Below the pieces are notes generated by a model. The model saw nothing but the letters and a program-made list of their open reading frames with translations, ran no database searches and had not been told where the DNA came from. From NCBI GenBank assembly GCA_963721405.1, contig CAVRJA010000014.1, forward strand, positions 1,898,615-1,962,614: a stretch of DNA of 64,000 nucleotides, read 5' to 3'. This DNA is from JAFNAG01 sp963721405 (GTDB taxonomy: Bacteria > Acidobacteriota > UBA6911). Position 1 is the stretch's first letter; each line of letters opens with the position of its first letter. The translations under genes were made by a program, and so were the position numbers. Below are positions 53,696 through 62,328 of this stretch, piece after piece.

Positions 53696-53896
53696 TCAGG
53701 GGAGGCCCCGGTAGGCCGGCGGCCTCCCCCCAAAAACCGATGCGCGGAATTCGAAGCGCAGGAGTCGCCTCTTCCGATTGAATTGCCCGACTGGAATCTC
53801 GGTCTTCTGAACGAAACCCAAAACCTCGGTATAAAACTTAAGCGCCTTGTCCTGATCGTCTACCATCACACTCGTCAGGTTGATTTTCTTAATCAG
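53696..53896 (-). pseudogene. VOC/glyoxalase-family fragment
   Basis: The minus-strand frame from about 53896 reads IKKINLTSVMVDDQDKALKF then YTEVLGFVQKTEIPVGQF, a clear N-terminus of a VOC protein. It has CTG where a start codon would be, and then passes into unrelated residues (NRKRRLLRFEF) and a stop at 53696. Family proteins run near 120 residues, so most of the domain is missing. It lies downstream of TonB receptor 2 in antisense direction. Confidence 0.7.
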
Positions 53897-53933
53897 TCTC
53901 CGTCATGAAACGCGCAAACAGGCGAGAATTCGG

Positions 53934-55184
53934 TCAAAGCGGTTTTTGTGATTCGAGGCGCGTAAGATCCTGGAAGCGTTCACGGCGCCGGATGGTCTTG
54001 AACCTGCGGCCGCGCACCAGGATTTCCGCGGGGCGGGGACGTGTATTGTAGTTGGAAGAAAGCACGAATCCGTACGCGCCCGCGCTCATGATCGCCAGCA
54101 ACTCGCCGGCCTTAACGACAGGGAGTTCCCGGTCCCGGGCAAAATAGTCTCCCGATTCGCAGATGGGCCCGACGACGTCGGCCTTCCAGACGCGGCGCCG
54201 GCCGCCGGCCACTGCCTGGATGCCGTGGTGCGATCCGTACAGGCTGGGCCGCATCAAGTCGCTCATGCCGGCATCGACGACCACGAAGTTCTTGCCGCCG
54301 TTCTGCTTGGTCAGGATCACGCGCGTCACCAGGATGCCTGCGTTGCCCACGATCACACGGCCCGGTTCGAGGATGAGACTGCAGTCGAGATCCTGCACCA
54401 TCGACGACAATTCCCGGGCGTACTCGCCGGGTTGCGGCGGGCGCTCGTGGCTGTAGACAATGCCCAACCCTCCGCCGAGATCGAGATGCCGAACCCGGAT
54501 CCCCACTTCGCGCAGGCAATGGAGGAGCGCCTTCAGGCGGCTCAAGGCAGTCAGAAACGGCTCGATCGAGGTGATCTGCGAGCCGATGTGGCAGCTGAGG
54601 CCCGTGACCTGGAGATGCCTGGAATTGTGCGCCCTGCGATAGAGGCGCATCGCGTCCTCGGCGGCGACGCCGAATTTGTGGTGCGCCTCCCCGGTGGAGA
54701 TGGAGGGGTGCGTGCGGGAATCGACGTCCGGGTTCACCCGCAGCGCGATGTCGGCGACGCGCCCCAGAGTCCGCGCCCGCGCCTCCAGCATCGCGAGTTC
54801 GGCCGCCGATTCCACATTGAACTGGAGGATCCCGCGCCGCAGGCCGAAGTCGATTTCATCCGAGGTCTTGCCGACACCCGAAAACACGATCTTTTTCGGA
54901 TCGCTGCCGGCGGCGAGTGCCCGCAGCAGTTCGCCTTTGGATACAACATCGAATCCGGCGCCAAGAGCACGAAACAGGGACAGCAGGGCGAGGTTGGAAT
55001 TAGCCTTCACGGCGTAGCAGGTGAGGTGGGGAACGCCGGCGAACGCGTCATCGAAGGCGCGCCACTGATGTTCGAGAGCCGTCTGGCTGTATAGGTAGAA
55101 GGGCGTTCCGGATTTCCGTGCGATTTCTCCTACCGGGACATCCTCACAGACCAGCTGCCTGTTTTTGTAATGAAAGGGCTCCAC
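53934..55184 (-). CDS. lysA: diaminopimelate decarboxylase
   Basis: 416 residues starting with GTG. A PLP enzyme that turns meso-diaminopimelate into lysine. The Schiff-base Lys is in CYAVKANSNLALL. Other family marks are CHIGSQI, LGGGLGI, LEPGRVIVGNAG, and the C-terminal CESGDYFA that contributes to the active site of the partner subunit. An alternative decarboxylase of similar fold (ornithine/arginine type) is unlikely given the CESGD and SCHIGSQ motifs. It lies alone in its direction, with nagA 81 bp upstream. Confidence 0.93.
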   Translation of the reverse strand: MEPFHYKNRQLVCEDVPVGEIARKSGTPFYLYSQTALEHQWRAFDDAFAGVPHLTCYAVKANSNLALLSLFRALGAGFDVVSKGELLRALAAGSDPKKIVFSGVGKTSDEIDFGLRRGILQFNVESAAELAMLEARARTLGRVADIALRVNPDVDSRTHPSISTGEAHHKFGVAAEDAMRLYRRAHNSRHLQVTGLSCHIGSQITSIEPFLTALSRLKALLHCLREVGIRVRHLDLGGGLGIVYSHERPPQPGEYARELSSMVQDLDCSLILEPGRVIVGNAGILVTRVILTKQNGGKNFVVVDAGMSDLMRPSLYGSHHGIQAVAGGRRRVWKADVVGPICESGDYFARDRELPVVKAGELLAIMSAGAYGFVLSSNYNTRPRPAEILVRGRRFKTIRRRERFQDLTRLESQKPL

Positions 55185-55265
55185 AGTCGCCGCCTTTCAC
55201 CGGATTTCTGATTCTATGGTGGCCGCCACAGCGGGTCAATCGCCAACTTGCGCCCCCTTGAAACA

Positions 55266-56420
55266 TCACCGAGCCGCGCGGTACACGACCCTGCCGGCGA
55301 CCATCGTCTGGATGACCTGGAGGTCGCGGTTGAGAAACACGAGGTCGGCGTCGAGGCCCGGTGAGATGATCCCGCGGCGGTCTCCCATGCGCATGCTGCG
55401 GGCCGGCGTGGCGCTGGCGGCGGTGAGCGCCTCGTGCAGGGGAACGTCAAGCCAGTCGACGAGGTTGCGCACCGCACGGTCAAGCGTGAGCGTGCTCCCC
55501 GCCAGGCGCCCTTCGCTGTCCCGGCACACTCCGTTTTCGACAACGATAATCTTGTCACCCAGAGGATAGCGTCCATCGGGCATGTCGGTTGCGCTCGAAC
55601 CGTCGGTTACCAATGGCGCATGGTCCACGCCCTTTACGCGCATAAGCAGCTGCAGGGCCGCGACGTGCACGTGAATCCCGTCGGCGATGATCTCGGTGTA
55701 AACACGGTCATCGGTCAAGGCGGCGCCGAGTATGCCGGGTTCACGCTGGTGAAAGGGCCGCATGGCGTTGAATGTGTGCGTCGCGTGTCTTGCGCCCGCA
55801 TCCACGGCGGCCCGCGCCTCCTCCACAGTGGCGTCCGAGTGGCCGAGCGAAACCTGGATCCCGAGCGCGGATGCCTTGCGGATGAGCTCGAGTCCGGGAT
55901 CCATCTCAGGCGCGATCGTCAGCCTGCGGATGGTGTTCTTTGAGAGCTCGACGAGACGCAGGAACTCGTACACCTCCGCCTTTTTGACCCAGTTCGCGTC
56001 ATGCGTGCCCCGGCGCAGGGGATTGATGTAAGGGCCTTCCATGTGGATGCCGATCAGGCGAGCCCCGTCGAGCGCCGGCTTGCTGTGATCACCCAGGCCG
56101 CGGATGGCGGCCTCGATGCTGTCGTGCGCGGCGCTCAGCGTGGTGGCCAGGAAGGAGCTGGTGCCGTGGCGCGCGAGTGCTGCGGATGCAGCCTGGAGCG
56201 ATGCCGCCGTCCCGTCCATGAAGTCGTGACCGGCGGCGCCGTGGACGTGCAGGTCAATGAACCCAGGAGCGACGATCGCATCCGGCTCGTGAATCAGGTT
56301 CGCCGGCCGGGCCCCGCCGATTTCAGCCGCGGGAAGCATCCGGCGGATCTTCCCGTCCGCGATATGGAGCAGCCAGTCGCGCCGCCGTTGATAGGGCGTG
56401 AAAAGGGTATCGCAATGCAC
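55266..56420 (-). CDS. nagA: N-acetylglucosamine-6-phosphate deacetylase
   Basis: 384 residues from GTG at 56420 (VHCDTLFTPYQ), preceded by AAGGAAG 5 bp upstream. The frame is open to 56696 but the extra part covers the repeat element at 56585-56850, so the shorter start is taken. Metal-binding and catalytic marks: GFIDLHVHGAAGHDFMDG, IHMEGPYINPLRRGTHD, LGHSDATVEEA, HTFNAMRPFH and VTDGSSATD. It deacetylates GlcNAc-6-P in amino-sugar catabolism or peptidoglycan recycling. It may be linked with namZ at 61078. Confidence 0.92.
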   Translation of the reverse strand: MHCDTLFTPYQRRRDWLLHIADGKIRRMLPAAEIGGARPANLIHEPDAIVAPGFIDLHVHGAAGHDFMDGTAASLQAASAALARHGTSSFLATTLSAAHDSIEAAIRGLGDHSKPALDGARLIGIHMEGPYINPLRRGTHDANWVKKAEVYEFLRLVELSKNTIRRLTIAPEMDPGLELIRKASALGIQVSLGHSDATVEEARAAVDAGARHATHTFNAMRPFHQREPGILGAALTDDRVYTEIIADGIHVHVAALQLLMRVKGVDHAPLVTDGSSATDMPDGRYPLGDKIIVVENGVCRDSEGRLAGSTLTLDRAVRNLVDWLDVPLHEALTAASATPARSMRMGDRRGIISPGLDADLVFLNRDLQVIQTMVAGRVVYRAAR

Positions 56421-56584
56421 CCAGACTTCCTTGTGTTCCGGCGCCGTCGTCAAATCAAGCCTCCCCTGGGTCGTATAGGGCCAAGTCGCATTCAGGACGC
56501 GTCTGTGCGCACTCGGACCTTCGTGCTCACGCACTTCATCCACGTTCCTATCGAGTATAAAACCACGAATCGTGCGACATAGCC

Positions 56585-56850
56585 AGTTTCTGTCGCGAAA
56601 CTTCCCGGCAGCGCAATCGGCGCGCAAGATCCCGGCCCCCGGTAGGATATTGCACAGCGAAGAGCCCCGGAGGGGCGACAGAAGCCTATGGCGCACATAG
56701 CCTTTCGCCCCTGCCCGGGCTCGTTTAAATGCAACTTCCTACCGGGGGCCGTGCGTCGCTGAAAAACGCGCCGCTTGCCCCCGGCTACTTTCTGGCGCCC
56801 CTCCGGGGCGCTGTGCCCTGTGGCCGAACTCGAGTTTCGCGACGGAAACC
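56585..56850. repeat. inverted-repeat-bounded element, copy 2
   Basis: AGTTTCTGTCGCGAAACT at 56585-56602, and its near reverse complement (16 of 18) at 56833-56850, bound 266 bp. The ends match those at 3157-3365 exactly on the left. The interior differs from copy 1: it contains a long hairpin at 56633-56751 and small palindromes. So only the ends are shared. Confidence 0.75.
56633..56751. repeat. long imperfect hairpin (REP-like)
   Basis: The outer arms CGGCCCCCGGTAGGAT and its mirror CTTCCTACCGGGGGCCG pair at the ends. An inner stem pairs GAGCCCCGGAGGGGCGACAG with TTTCGCCCCTGCCCGGGCTC around a short loop. It resembles REP-type intergenic repeats of other bacteria; no protein is coded. Confidence 0.7.
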
Positions 56851-56894
56851 CGCTAAACGGAATTTTCGAAAAGACGACTGTACCGGACTGCCGC

Positions 56895-58211
56895 TCACGA
56901 TTTCGCGCGGCGCGTGGCCCTGGCGGAAATGGGCCGATAGGCCTGGTCGAGCAGCTCGATCGGGTGCACGGCCCGTGCAGCCAGATTCCTGGCTCGCAGA
57001 CCAGCCTGAATCTGCAGCAGGCAGCCGGGATTGGCGCTAGCCACGACCTGGGCGCCCGACCGAATGATGTTGGCAATCTTTTCATCCAGGATTCGCTCCG
57101 CCATCTCAGGTTGTGTGATGTTGTAAATCCCGGCGCTTCCGCAGCAGCGGTCGGCATCTCTCAATTCCACGAGCTGTAGGCCGGGGATCGCCCTGAGCAG
57201 GTTTCGCGGCGCCGCGCGGATGCCCTGGCCGTGGAGGAGATGGCATGCGTCATCGTAGGTGACCTTCATGCCGATCGGCTCCATTTTCTTGTCGATCCCG
57301 ATGGAGTCTAGAAACTCGCTGATGTCGCGCACCTTCCCGCTGAAGTCCTTCGCCCGCTGAGCGAAAGCCGGATCGTCTGCCAGGAGGCGGTCATATTCCC
57401 GCAGCATGGCGCCGCACCCCGCGGCATTGACCACAATGGCGTCGGCGCTTTCCCTTTCGAACGCAGTGATGTTCCGGCGCGCCAGGCGGCGTGCCGCATC
57501 CATGTCGCCGTCGTGGAGATGCAGGGCGCCGCAGCAGGCCTGCCGGGGAGGCATGGAGACCGAAACCCCGTTCCGTTGCAGCACACGAACGGTCGCCTCA
57601 TGCACGGGACCGAAGATCTCCGGCATAACGCAACCCTCGAAAAGCTGAACACGCTTGCGGGTTGTCGATGGAGAGATGCCCGCGAAATCATACCTGGGGG
57701 ATCTCGGGATTTCAGGAAGCAGCGATTCCATCCGGCTGAGACCGCCGGGAAAGAGCTTCAGCACTCCGGACGCCCGCACCAGGCGGCGGAGCCCGCTGCG
57801 TTGATAGAACCTGAGCAGGCGGAAACAGATGTGAAGGAGCCTCCGGCTGGGGAACACCGTCTGAAATACGATACGCCGCAGCATCGTTTCCATGACCGAA
57901 AGCCTGCGCTGCTTCCGGATCTCGACACGCGCCGCATCCATCATGGCGGAGAACCTCACGCCGGAAGGGCAGGCGGTCTCGCAGGCGCGGCATTCCAGGC
58001 ACAACTGCATGTGTCGCTGAAAACTGCGGCTGGCCGCGCTCACGCGCCCTTCCTGCATGGCATTGATCAGGTAGATGCGGCCGCGGGGCGAGTCGGCTTC
58101 GTTCCCGACCTGGAGGTAGGTGGGGCAGGCCGAGAGGCAGATGCCGCAGTGGATGCAATCCAGGTGAGCGGTTTCGCGCGTCGCTTCCACGGACACGGCC
58201 GGCGTGGCCAT
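56895..58211 (-). CDS. glcF: glycolate oxidase iron-sulphur subunit
   Basis: 438 residues. Two [4Fe-4S] ferredoxin-type motifs: C19-x2-C22-x2-C25-x3-C29 (DCIHCGICLSACP) and C71-x2-C74-x2-C77-x3-C81 (LCLECRACETACP). Two CCG-type domains follow (ACCGALHLHDGD; CCGSAGIYN). It passes electrons from the flavin subunits of glycolate oxidase. It starts 1 bp after glcE stops, so it is the last gene of glcDEF. It could act with a lactate-type substrate, as these complexes overlap in specificity. Confidence 0.92.
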   Translation of the reverse strand: MATPAVSVEATRETAHLDCIHCGICLSACPTYLQVGNEADSPRGRIYLINAMQEGRVSAASRSFQRHMQLCLECRACETACPSGVRFSAMMDAARVEIRKQRRLSVMETMLRRIVFQTVFPSRRLLHICFRLLRFYQRSGLRRLVRASGVLKLFPGGLSRMESLLPEIPRSPRYDFAGISPSTTRKRVQLFEGCVMPEIFGPVHEATVRVLQRNGVSVSMPPRQACCGALHLHDGDMDAARRLARRNITAFERESADAIVVNAAGCGAMLREYDRLLADDPAFAQRAKDFSGKVRDISEFLDSIGIDKKMEPIGMKVTYDDACHLLHGQGIRAAPRNLLRAIPGLQLVELRDADRCCGSAGIYNITQPEMAERILDEKIANIIRSGAQVVASANPGCLLQIQAGLRARNLAARAVHPIELLDQAYRPISARATRRAKS

Positions 58212-58212
58212 G

Positions 58213-59499
58213 CTAAATCTCCCCCACGAATCTGCCGGGATTCAGGATGTCCTTTGGATCGAACTGCGTCTTGATCCGGCGCATCAGGTCGAGCGCCGGC
58301 GCCTGGTAGCCCCACACGTCCAGTCCATGCTTCAGCCCGGTGCGGATCTTCTCCACGACCAGATGCCCGCCCGCGGAAACGCAGTGACTGCGCAAATCGG
58401 CGATTTCATGATGAAGGTCATGGGCATTGCACTCTCCTCCGGCCCACTCGTACTTGCCGTACAGGATGCACGTTCCGGCGTGGCAGAACAGGAGCAGGCG
58501 CGCCCTCAGCCGTTCTCCCATCTCGCTCATGCGCCGTCCCGTGTCGGCTGCAGAATGATGCAGCACGGAGCATTTCAGCAGCAACTCCTCTCCGCTCCCG
58601 GCTTTCTCCCGCGCGCGCGCGGCGCGATGCCAGAACTCCTCCGATTCCTCCGTACCCAGAGCGTTGAGCACCTCCCCCCCGTTTCCGGGCGCCATTTTGC
58701 GCAGGCGGTCCGCCTGCCATCGGACTGCGGCATCCGCTTCCCCGAAACGGACCAGGAGCACCCATGGCGCGACCACCTCTTCCCCTGCCAGCGATTCGTA
58801 GGCCTTCCGGTTCCAGGCTTCGATTGCGTCCGGCATCAGGTCGGCACGCAGGCAGGCCTGGGTGGCCTCGAGCGCCGCTTGAAGCGACGGATAAGACACC
58901 AAGACCGTGGCGATCGCTTCCGGCAAGGGCTGAACCTTGAACGTTAGCTCGGTCAGGATGCCCAGCGTGCCCAGGGAACCGGCATACAGTTTGCACATGT
59001 CATAGCCGGTGACGTTCTTGACCAGTTTACCGCCGGCTTTGGTCCGGCTGCCGTCCGCGTGCACGATCCTCGTTCCGATGAGCATATCGCGGACAGTTCC
59101 ATAACGGAAGCGGATCGGCCCGCTGTCATTGCACGCAACGATGCCGCCAACCGAGGAACGATCCGGATGTGGCGGATCCAGGGGAAGAAACTGGTGCTGT
59201 GCGCGAAGGGTTGCCTGAAGGTCCCGCAGCGGCGTGCCGGCAAGGACGGACACGGTCAGGTTGCCCGGCTCATACTCCACGATCCCGTTCAACCGGCCTG
59301 TGTGCACAGCCAGATCGGCGGATCGCGGGGGATTGCCGAGGTGCAGACGGGTGGCGCACCCGACCGGGATGACCGACCGGCCGGAGTCGCAGGCTTCCCT
59401 CATCACCGTGGCGAGCTCTTCCTCGGACCCAGGGGTCCTTTGCTGCCCGATCTGCACACCGTCAATCTCCATCAAAGTGACAGCCACTGCGCGCCTCAA
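58213..59499 (-). CDS. glcE: glycolate oxidase FAD-binding subunit
   Basis: 428 residues. An FAD_binding_4-type N-terminal region (VIPVGCATRLHLGNPP; GGIVACNDSGPIRFRYGTVRD; GGKLVKNVTGYDMCKLYAGS; GTLGILTELTFKV) fits GlcE. It lacks the longer C-terminal catalytic domain of GlcD. It overlaps glcD by 4 bp and abuts glcF. The M1 start is kept; the second ATG ten codons on (MEIDGVQIG) is a possible start too. Confidence 0.9.
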   Translation of the reverse strand: MRRAVAVTLMEIDGVQIGQQRTPGSEEELATVMREACDSGRSVIPVGCATRLHLGNPPRSADLAVHTGRLNGIVEYEPGNLTVSVLAGTPLRDLQATLRAQHQFLPLDPPHPDRSSVGGIVACNDSGPIRFRYGTVRDMLIGTRIVHADGSRTKAGGKLVKNVTGYDMCKLYAGSLGTLGILTELTFKVQPLPEAIATVLVSYPSLQAALEATQACLRADLMPDAIEAWNRKAYESLAGEEVVAPWVLLVRFGEADAAVRWQADRLRKMAPGNGGEVLNALGTEESEEFWHRAARAREKAGSGEELLLKCSVLHHSAADTGRRMSEMGERLRARLLLFCHAGTCILYGKYEWAGGECNAHDLHHEIADLRSHCVSAGGHLVVEKIRTGLKHGLDVWGYQAPALDLMRRIKTQFDPKDILNPGRFVGEI

Positions 59500-60896
59500 C
59501 TGAAACGGGAAAGCCTGGATGGCAGAATCTTGCCCGGGTTGCAGAGTTCATCCGGGTTGAACGCCGCGCGCACACGCCGCATTGCTTCCAGATCGGCGTC
59601 AGAAAACAGCATGTCCATATATTCGTTCTTCTCGCTGCCGATGCCGTGCTCGCCGCTCAGCGTTCCCCCTGCGTCGACGCAGATACGGAGCATTTCCCGG
59701 ACCAGTGCAAGGATGCGCGCTTCTTCCCCTTCCTTTTTCCGGTCGAACAGCAGAATGGGGTGAAGGTTGCCGTCGCCGGCATGTGCGAGGCTGGCCAGGG
59801 GAACTCCTGCCCGGTCGGCGATCTCGTAGATGCGTGTGACGACCTCGCTCAGGCGATGCCGCGGGACGACGGCGTCGTGCATATAAAGGTCGCGCGTCAT
59901 TCGCCCGGCAGTGCCGAACGCCTCCTTGCGGCCTTTCCAAAGTGACAACCTCTCTTCCTCGGTCTTCGCAACCCGCAACTCCTGGCAATTGCAGCGGAGG
60001 CAAATCTCCGCCACCTGGTCGGCCTGCGGCTGAAGGGAGGGAAGAAATCCGTCAAGCTCGACGATCAAAACAGCCCCGGCGTCGGTAGGAAGCCCGGCCC
60101 TCGTGGCAGTCTCCACGGCACGGAGCATGCGGCGGTCCATCATTTCCAGCGCCGCAGGGATGATCCCGCGCGCGATGATGCTCGAGACTGCGTCGCAAGC
60201 GTCCTTCAGCGACGGGAAGGCCGCCAGCATCGCTTTGGCGGACTGCGGCAAACGGCTGAGCCTGAGCACCGCAAGCGTCAATACGCCGAGCGTGCCTTCG
60301 GAACCGGTGAAGATCCCGGTCAAGTCGTAACCCGGGCAATCAGCCGCGCGACTGCCCAGTTCGACGGTCTCCCCGGAGGGGAGGACGACCTCCAGACACA
60401 CTACATGGTTGGTGGTGGTGCCGTATTTAAAGCAGTGGGGCCCGCCGGCATTTTCGGCGACGTTGCCGCCAATGCTGCTCACACTCTGGCTTGAGGGATC
60501 CGGAGCAAAGTAGTATCCGGACGGGGTCGCAGCCTTGGTCAGATCGAGGTTGATTACGCCGGGCTGGACCACTGCCTGGCGGTTCTCGAAATCGAGTTCG
60601 CGTATGTTTTTCATGCGGGTGAGCGACAACAGGATTCCCCCGAACCGAGACAAGGCGCCGCCGCTCAATCCTGTGCCCGCGCCGCGCGGAACAAACGGGA
60701 TCCTGTGCTTGCGCGCCACCTCGATGATCCGCGCGATTTCCTCCCGGCTGGAAGGAAGCAGCACGGCATCCGGGGGGTGATGATGCAGGGCAAAACCATC
60801 ACACTCGTAGGTCAACAACTCCTCGGGATCGACCAGCACATCCTCGGTGCCGACGATCGCTCGAAGTTCCTCAAGGATTTCACTGTTCAGGGGCAA
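59496..60896 (-). CDS. glcD: glycolate oxidase catalytic flavin subunit
   Basis: 466 residues. FAD-binding marks: VPRGAGTGLSGGALS, APDPSSQSVSSIGGNVAENAGG and GYDLTGIFTGSEGTLGV. The C-terminal FAD-oxidase region includes HAGDGNLHP and GEHGIGSEK. It oxidises glycolate to glyoxylate in the GlcDEF complex; D-lactate is an alternative. The start at 60896 is TTG with AGGAG immediately upstream (too close), so the true start may be a few codons later. It is first of the glcDEF operon and is divergent from namZ. Confidence 0.93.
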   Translation of the reverse strand: MPLNSEILEELRAIVGTEDVLVDPEELLTYECDGFALHHHPPDAVLLPSSREEIARIIEVARKHRIPFVPRGAGTGLSGGALSRFGGILLSLTRMKNIRELDFENRQAVVQPGVINLDLTKAATPSGYYFAPDPSSQSVSSIGGNVAENAGGPHCFKYGTTTNHVVCLEVVLPSGETVELGSRAADCPGYDLTGIFTGSEGTLGVLTLAVLRLSRLPQSAKAMLAAFPSLKDACDAVSSIIARGIIPAALEMMDRRMLRAVETATRAGLPTDAGAVLIVELDGFLPSLQPQADQVAEICLRCNCQELRVAKTEEERLSLWKGRKEAFGTAGRMTRDLYMHDAVVPRHRLSEVVTRIYEIADRAGVPLASLAHAGDGNLHPILLFDRKKEGEEARILALVREMLRICVDAGGTLSGEHGIGSEKNEYMDMLFSDADLEAMRRVRAAFNPDELCNPGKILPSRLSRFS

Positions 60897-61046
60897 CTCC
60901 TATGACCCTTCGACACAACCTGGTTTGTCATTCGCGAGCCGGGTGATTATACCACTGCCGCCCGAATGGCGGGAATTGCCTTGCCATCTCCCGGGCGATG
61001 CAGGCTAAGTTCTTACAAAATCTGATGGATGCGGCGGCGACTGATG

Positions 61047-61052
61047 TATAAT
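61047..61052 (+). promoter_or_regulatory. candidate -10 box for the NamZ-like gene
   Basis: TATAAT exactly, 25 bp before the ATG at 61078, a position fit for a short leader. No good -35 was seen. Confidence 0.4.
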
Positions 61053-61077
61053 CCCGCGTGACAAAGGACAGGAAACT

Positions 61078-62301
61078 ATGAAATCATGTTTGCTCCAGCT
61101 CATGGTTTGCTCCGCAATTCTTGCGATCTGTGCGGGAGTGACCACCGCTTTTCCCGGCGATCAGACCCCACGTGTTCTCAACGGGATCGATGTTCTGAGG
61201 CGTCAGGGATTTGCTCCGCTCGAAGGCAAGCGCGTGGGACTCGTGACCAACCACACGGGCCTGGCCGATGACGGGACTCCCACAATCGATCTGATCTTTA
61301 AGCACAAGGCCTGCAAACTCGTTGCGCTCTTCAGCCCCGAACACGGAATCCGCGGGCAGGCTGACGCGCGAGTCGAGTCGTCGGTGGATGAGGCGACCGG
61401 GCTCCCCGTGCACAGTCTCTATGGCGAAACCATGCGTCCCCGTCAGGAGGTCCTGCGGGAGATCGATGCGTTGGTTTATGACATTCAGGATGTCGGCGCC
61501 CGGTTCTACACCTACTCGACAACCATGGCCTACTGCATGGAAGAAGCGGCCAAGGCCAAGATTCCGTTTTATGTCCTTGACCGGCCAAACCCGATCGGCG
61601 GCCTGAGTGTCGAAGGGCCGATGCTGGATGCCGACAAGACCTCGTTTGTGGGCTATATGCCGCTGCCCGTCCGGCACGGGATGACGTTGGGTGAACTGGC
61701 CCGCTACGTCAACGCCGAAAAAAATATCGGGGCTGACCTGCATGTTATCGAGATGGAAGGGTGGCGGCGGGGCTTCTACTTCAGTGATACGGGTCAGCTC
61801 TGGGTGAATCCTTCGCCGAACATGCGCAGCCTGCTGGAGGCGATCTTCTACCCGGGTGTGTGCCTGCTGGAAGGCGCCAACGTGTCTGTGGGCCGTGGGA
61901 CAGACACGCCGTTCGAAGTAATCGGCGCGCCCTGGATCGAACCTCGCCGTCTCGCAGCGGCGCTTGCGGAGGCCGGCGTGCCGGGAGTCGAGTTCGTGCC
62001 GCTGTACTTCACGCCCACCGCCAGCAACTTTCGCGGGCAGCAGTGCGGCGGCGTCAACCTGGTGCTGACCGACCGGAACCGGTTCAATTCTGTGCTCACG
62101 GGACTGACTTTGATTTCTGCCCTGCGCCGGCTGTATGCCGACAAATTCGAAATCGACAAGACCATCCGCCTGCTGGGAAGCGCGCAGGCGCTCGACGCAT
62201 TGAAAAAGGGTGAGTCGCCGGAAAGCGTGATGAGAGAGACGATTTCCGGAATGCGTGATTTTCTTGACAGGCGGGAAAAGGCCCTGATCTACGCGCGATG
62301 A
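61078..62301 (+). CDS. exported DUF1343 protein, NamZ-type exo-muramidase family
   Basis: 407 residues. A signal peptide (MKSCLLQLMVCSAILAICAG) is followed by the DUF1343 domain: RVGLVTNHTGLADDG, FSPEHGIRGQAD, LVYDIQDVGARFYTYSTTM, FYVLDRPNPIGG and FVGYMPLPVRHGMTLGELA. B. subtilis NamZ, a member, removes terminal N-acetylmuramic acid from peptidoglycan fragments. This homologue probably does likewise; the family also holds uncharacterised members. Its export and the nearby nagA fit amino-sugar salvage. AGGACAGG precedes the ATG. Confidence 0.87.
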   Translation: MKSCLLQLMVCSAILAICAGVTTAFPGDQTPRVLNGIDVLRRQGFAPLEGKRVGLVTNHTGLADDGTPTIDLIFKHKACKLVALFSPEHGIRGQADARVESSVDEATGLPVHSLYGETMRPRQEVLREIDALVYDIQDVGARFYTYSTTMAYCMEEAAKAKIPFYVLDRPNPIGGLSVEGPMLDADKTSFVGYMPLPVRHGMTLGELARYVNAEKNIGADLHVIEMEGWRRGFYFSDTGQLWVNPSPNMRSLLEAIFYPGVCLLEGANVSVGRGTDTPFEVIGAPWIEPRRLAAALAEAGVPGVEFVPLYFTPTASNFRGQQCGGVNLVLTDRNRFNSVLTGLTLISALRRLYADKFEIDKTIRLLGSAQALDALKKGESPESVMRETISGMRDFLDRREKALIYAR

Positions 62302-62328
62302 TATGATCCTGAAAGAAGGAGAGTGACG

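Larger units (their letters stand above)
56421..56894. other. gene-free stretch with inverted-repeat element
   Basis: No gene. It carries the second inverted-repeat-bounded element (56585-56850) with its large hairpin. The rest is the nagA upstream region and the 3' side of glcF. Confidence 0.75.

Noticed and set aside
56421..56696. Longer NagA N-terminus
   Set aside because: The added residues cover the repeat element and its hairpin and have no NagA counterpart.
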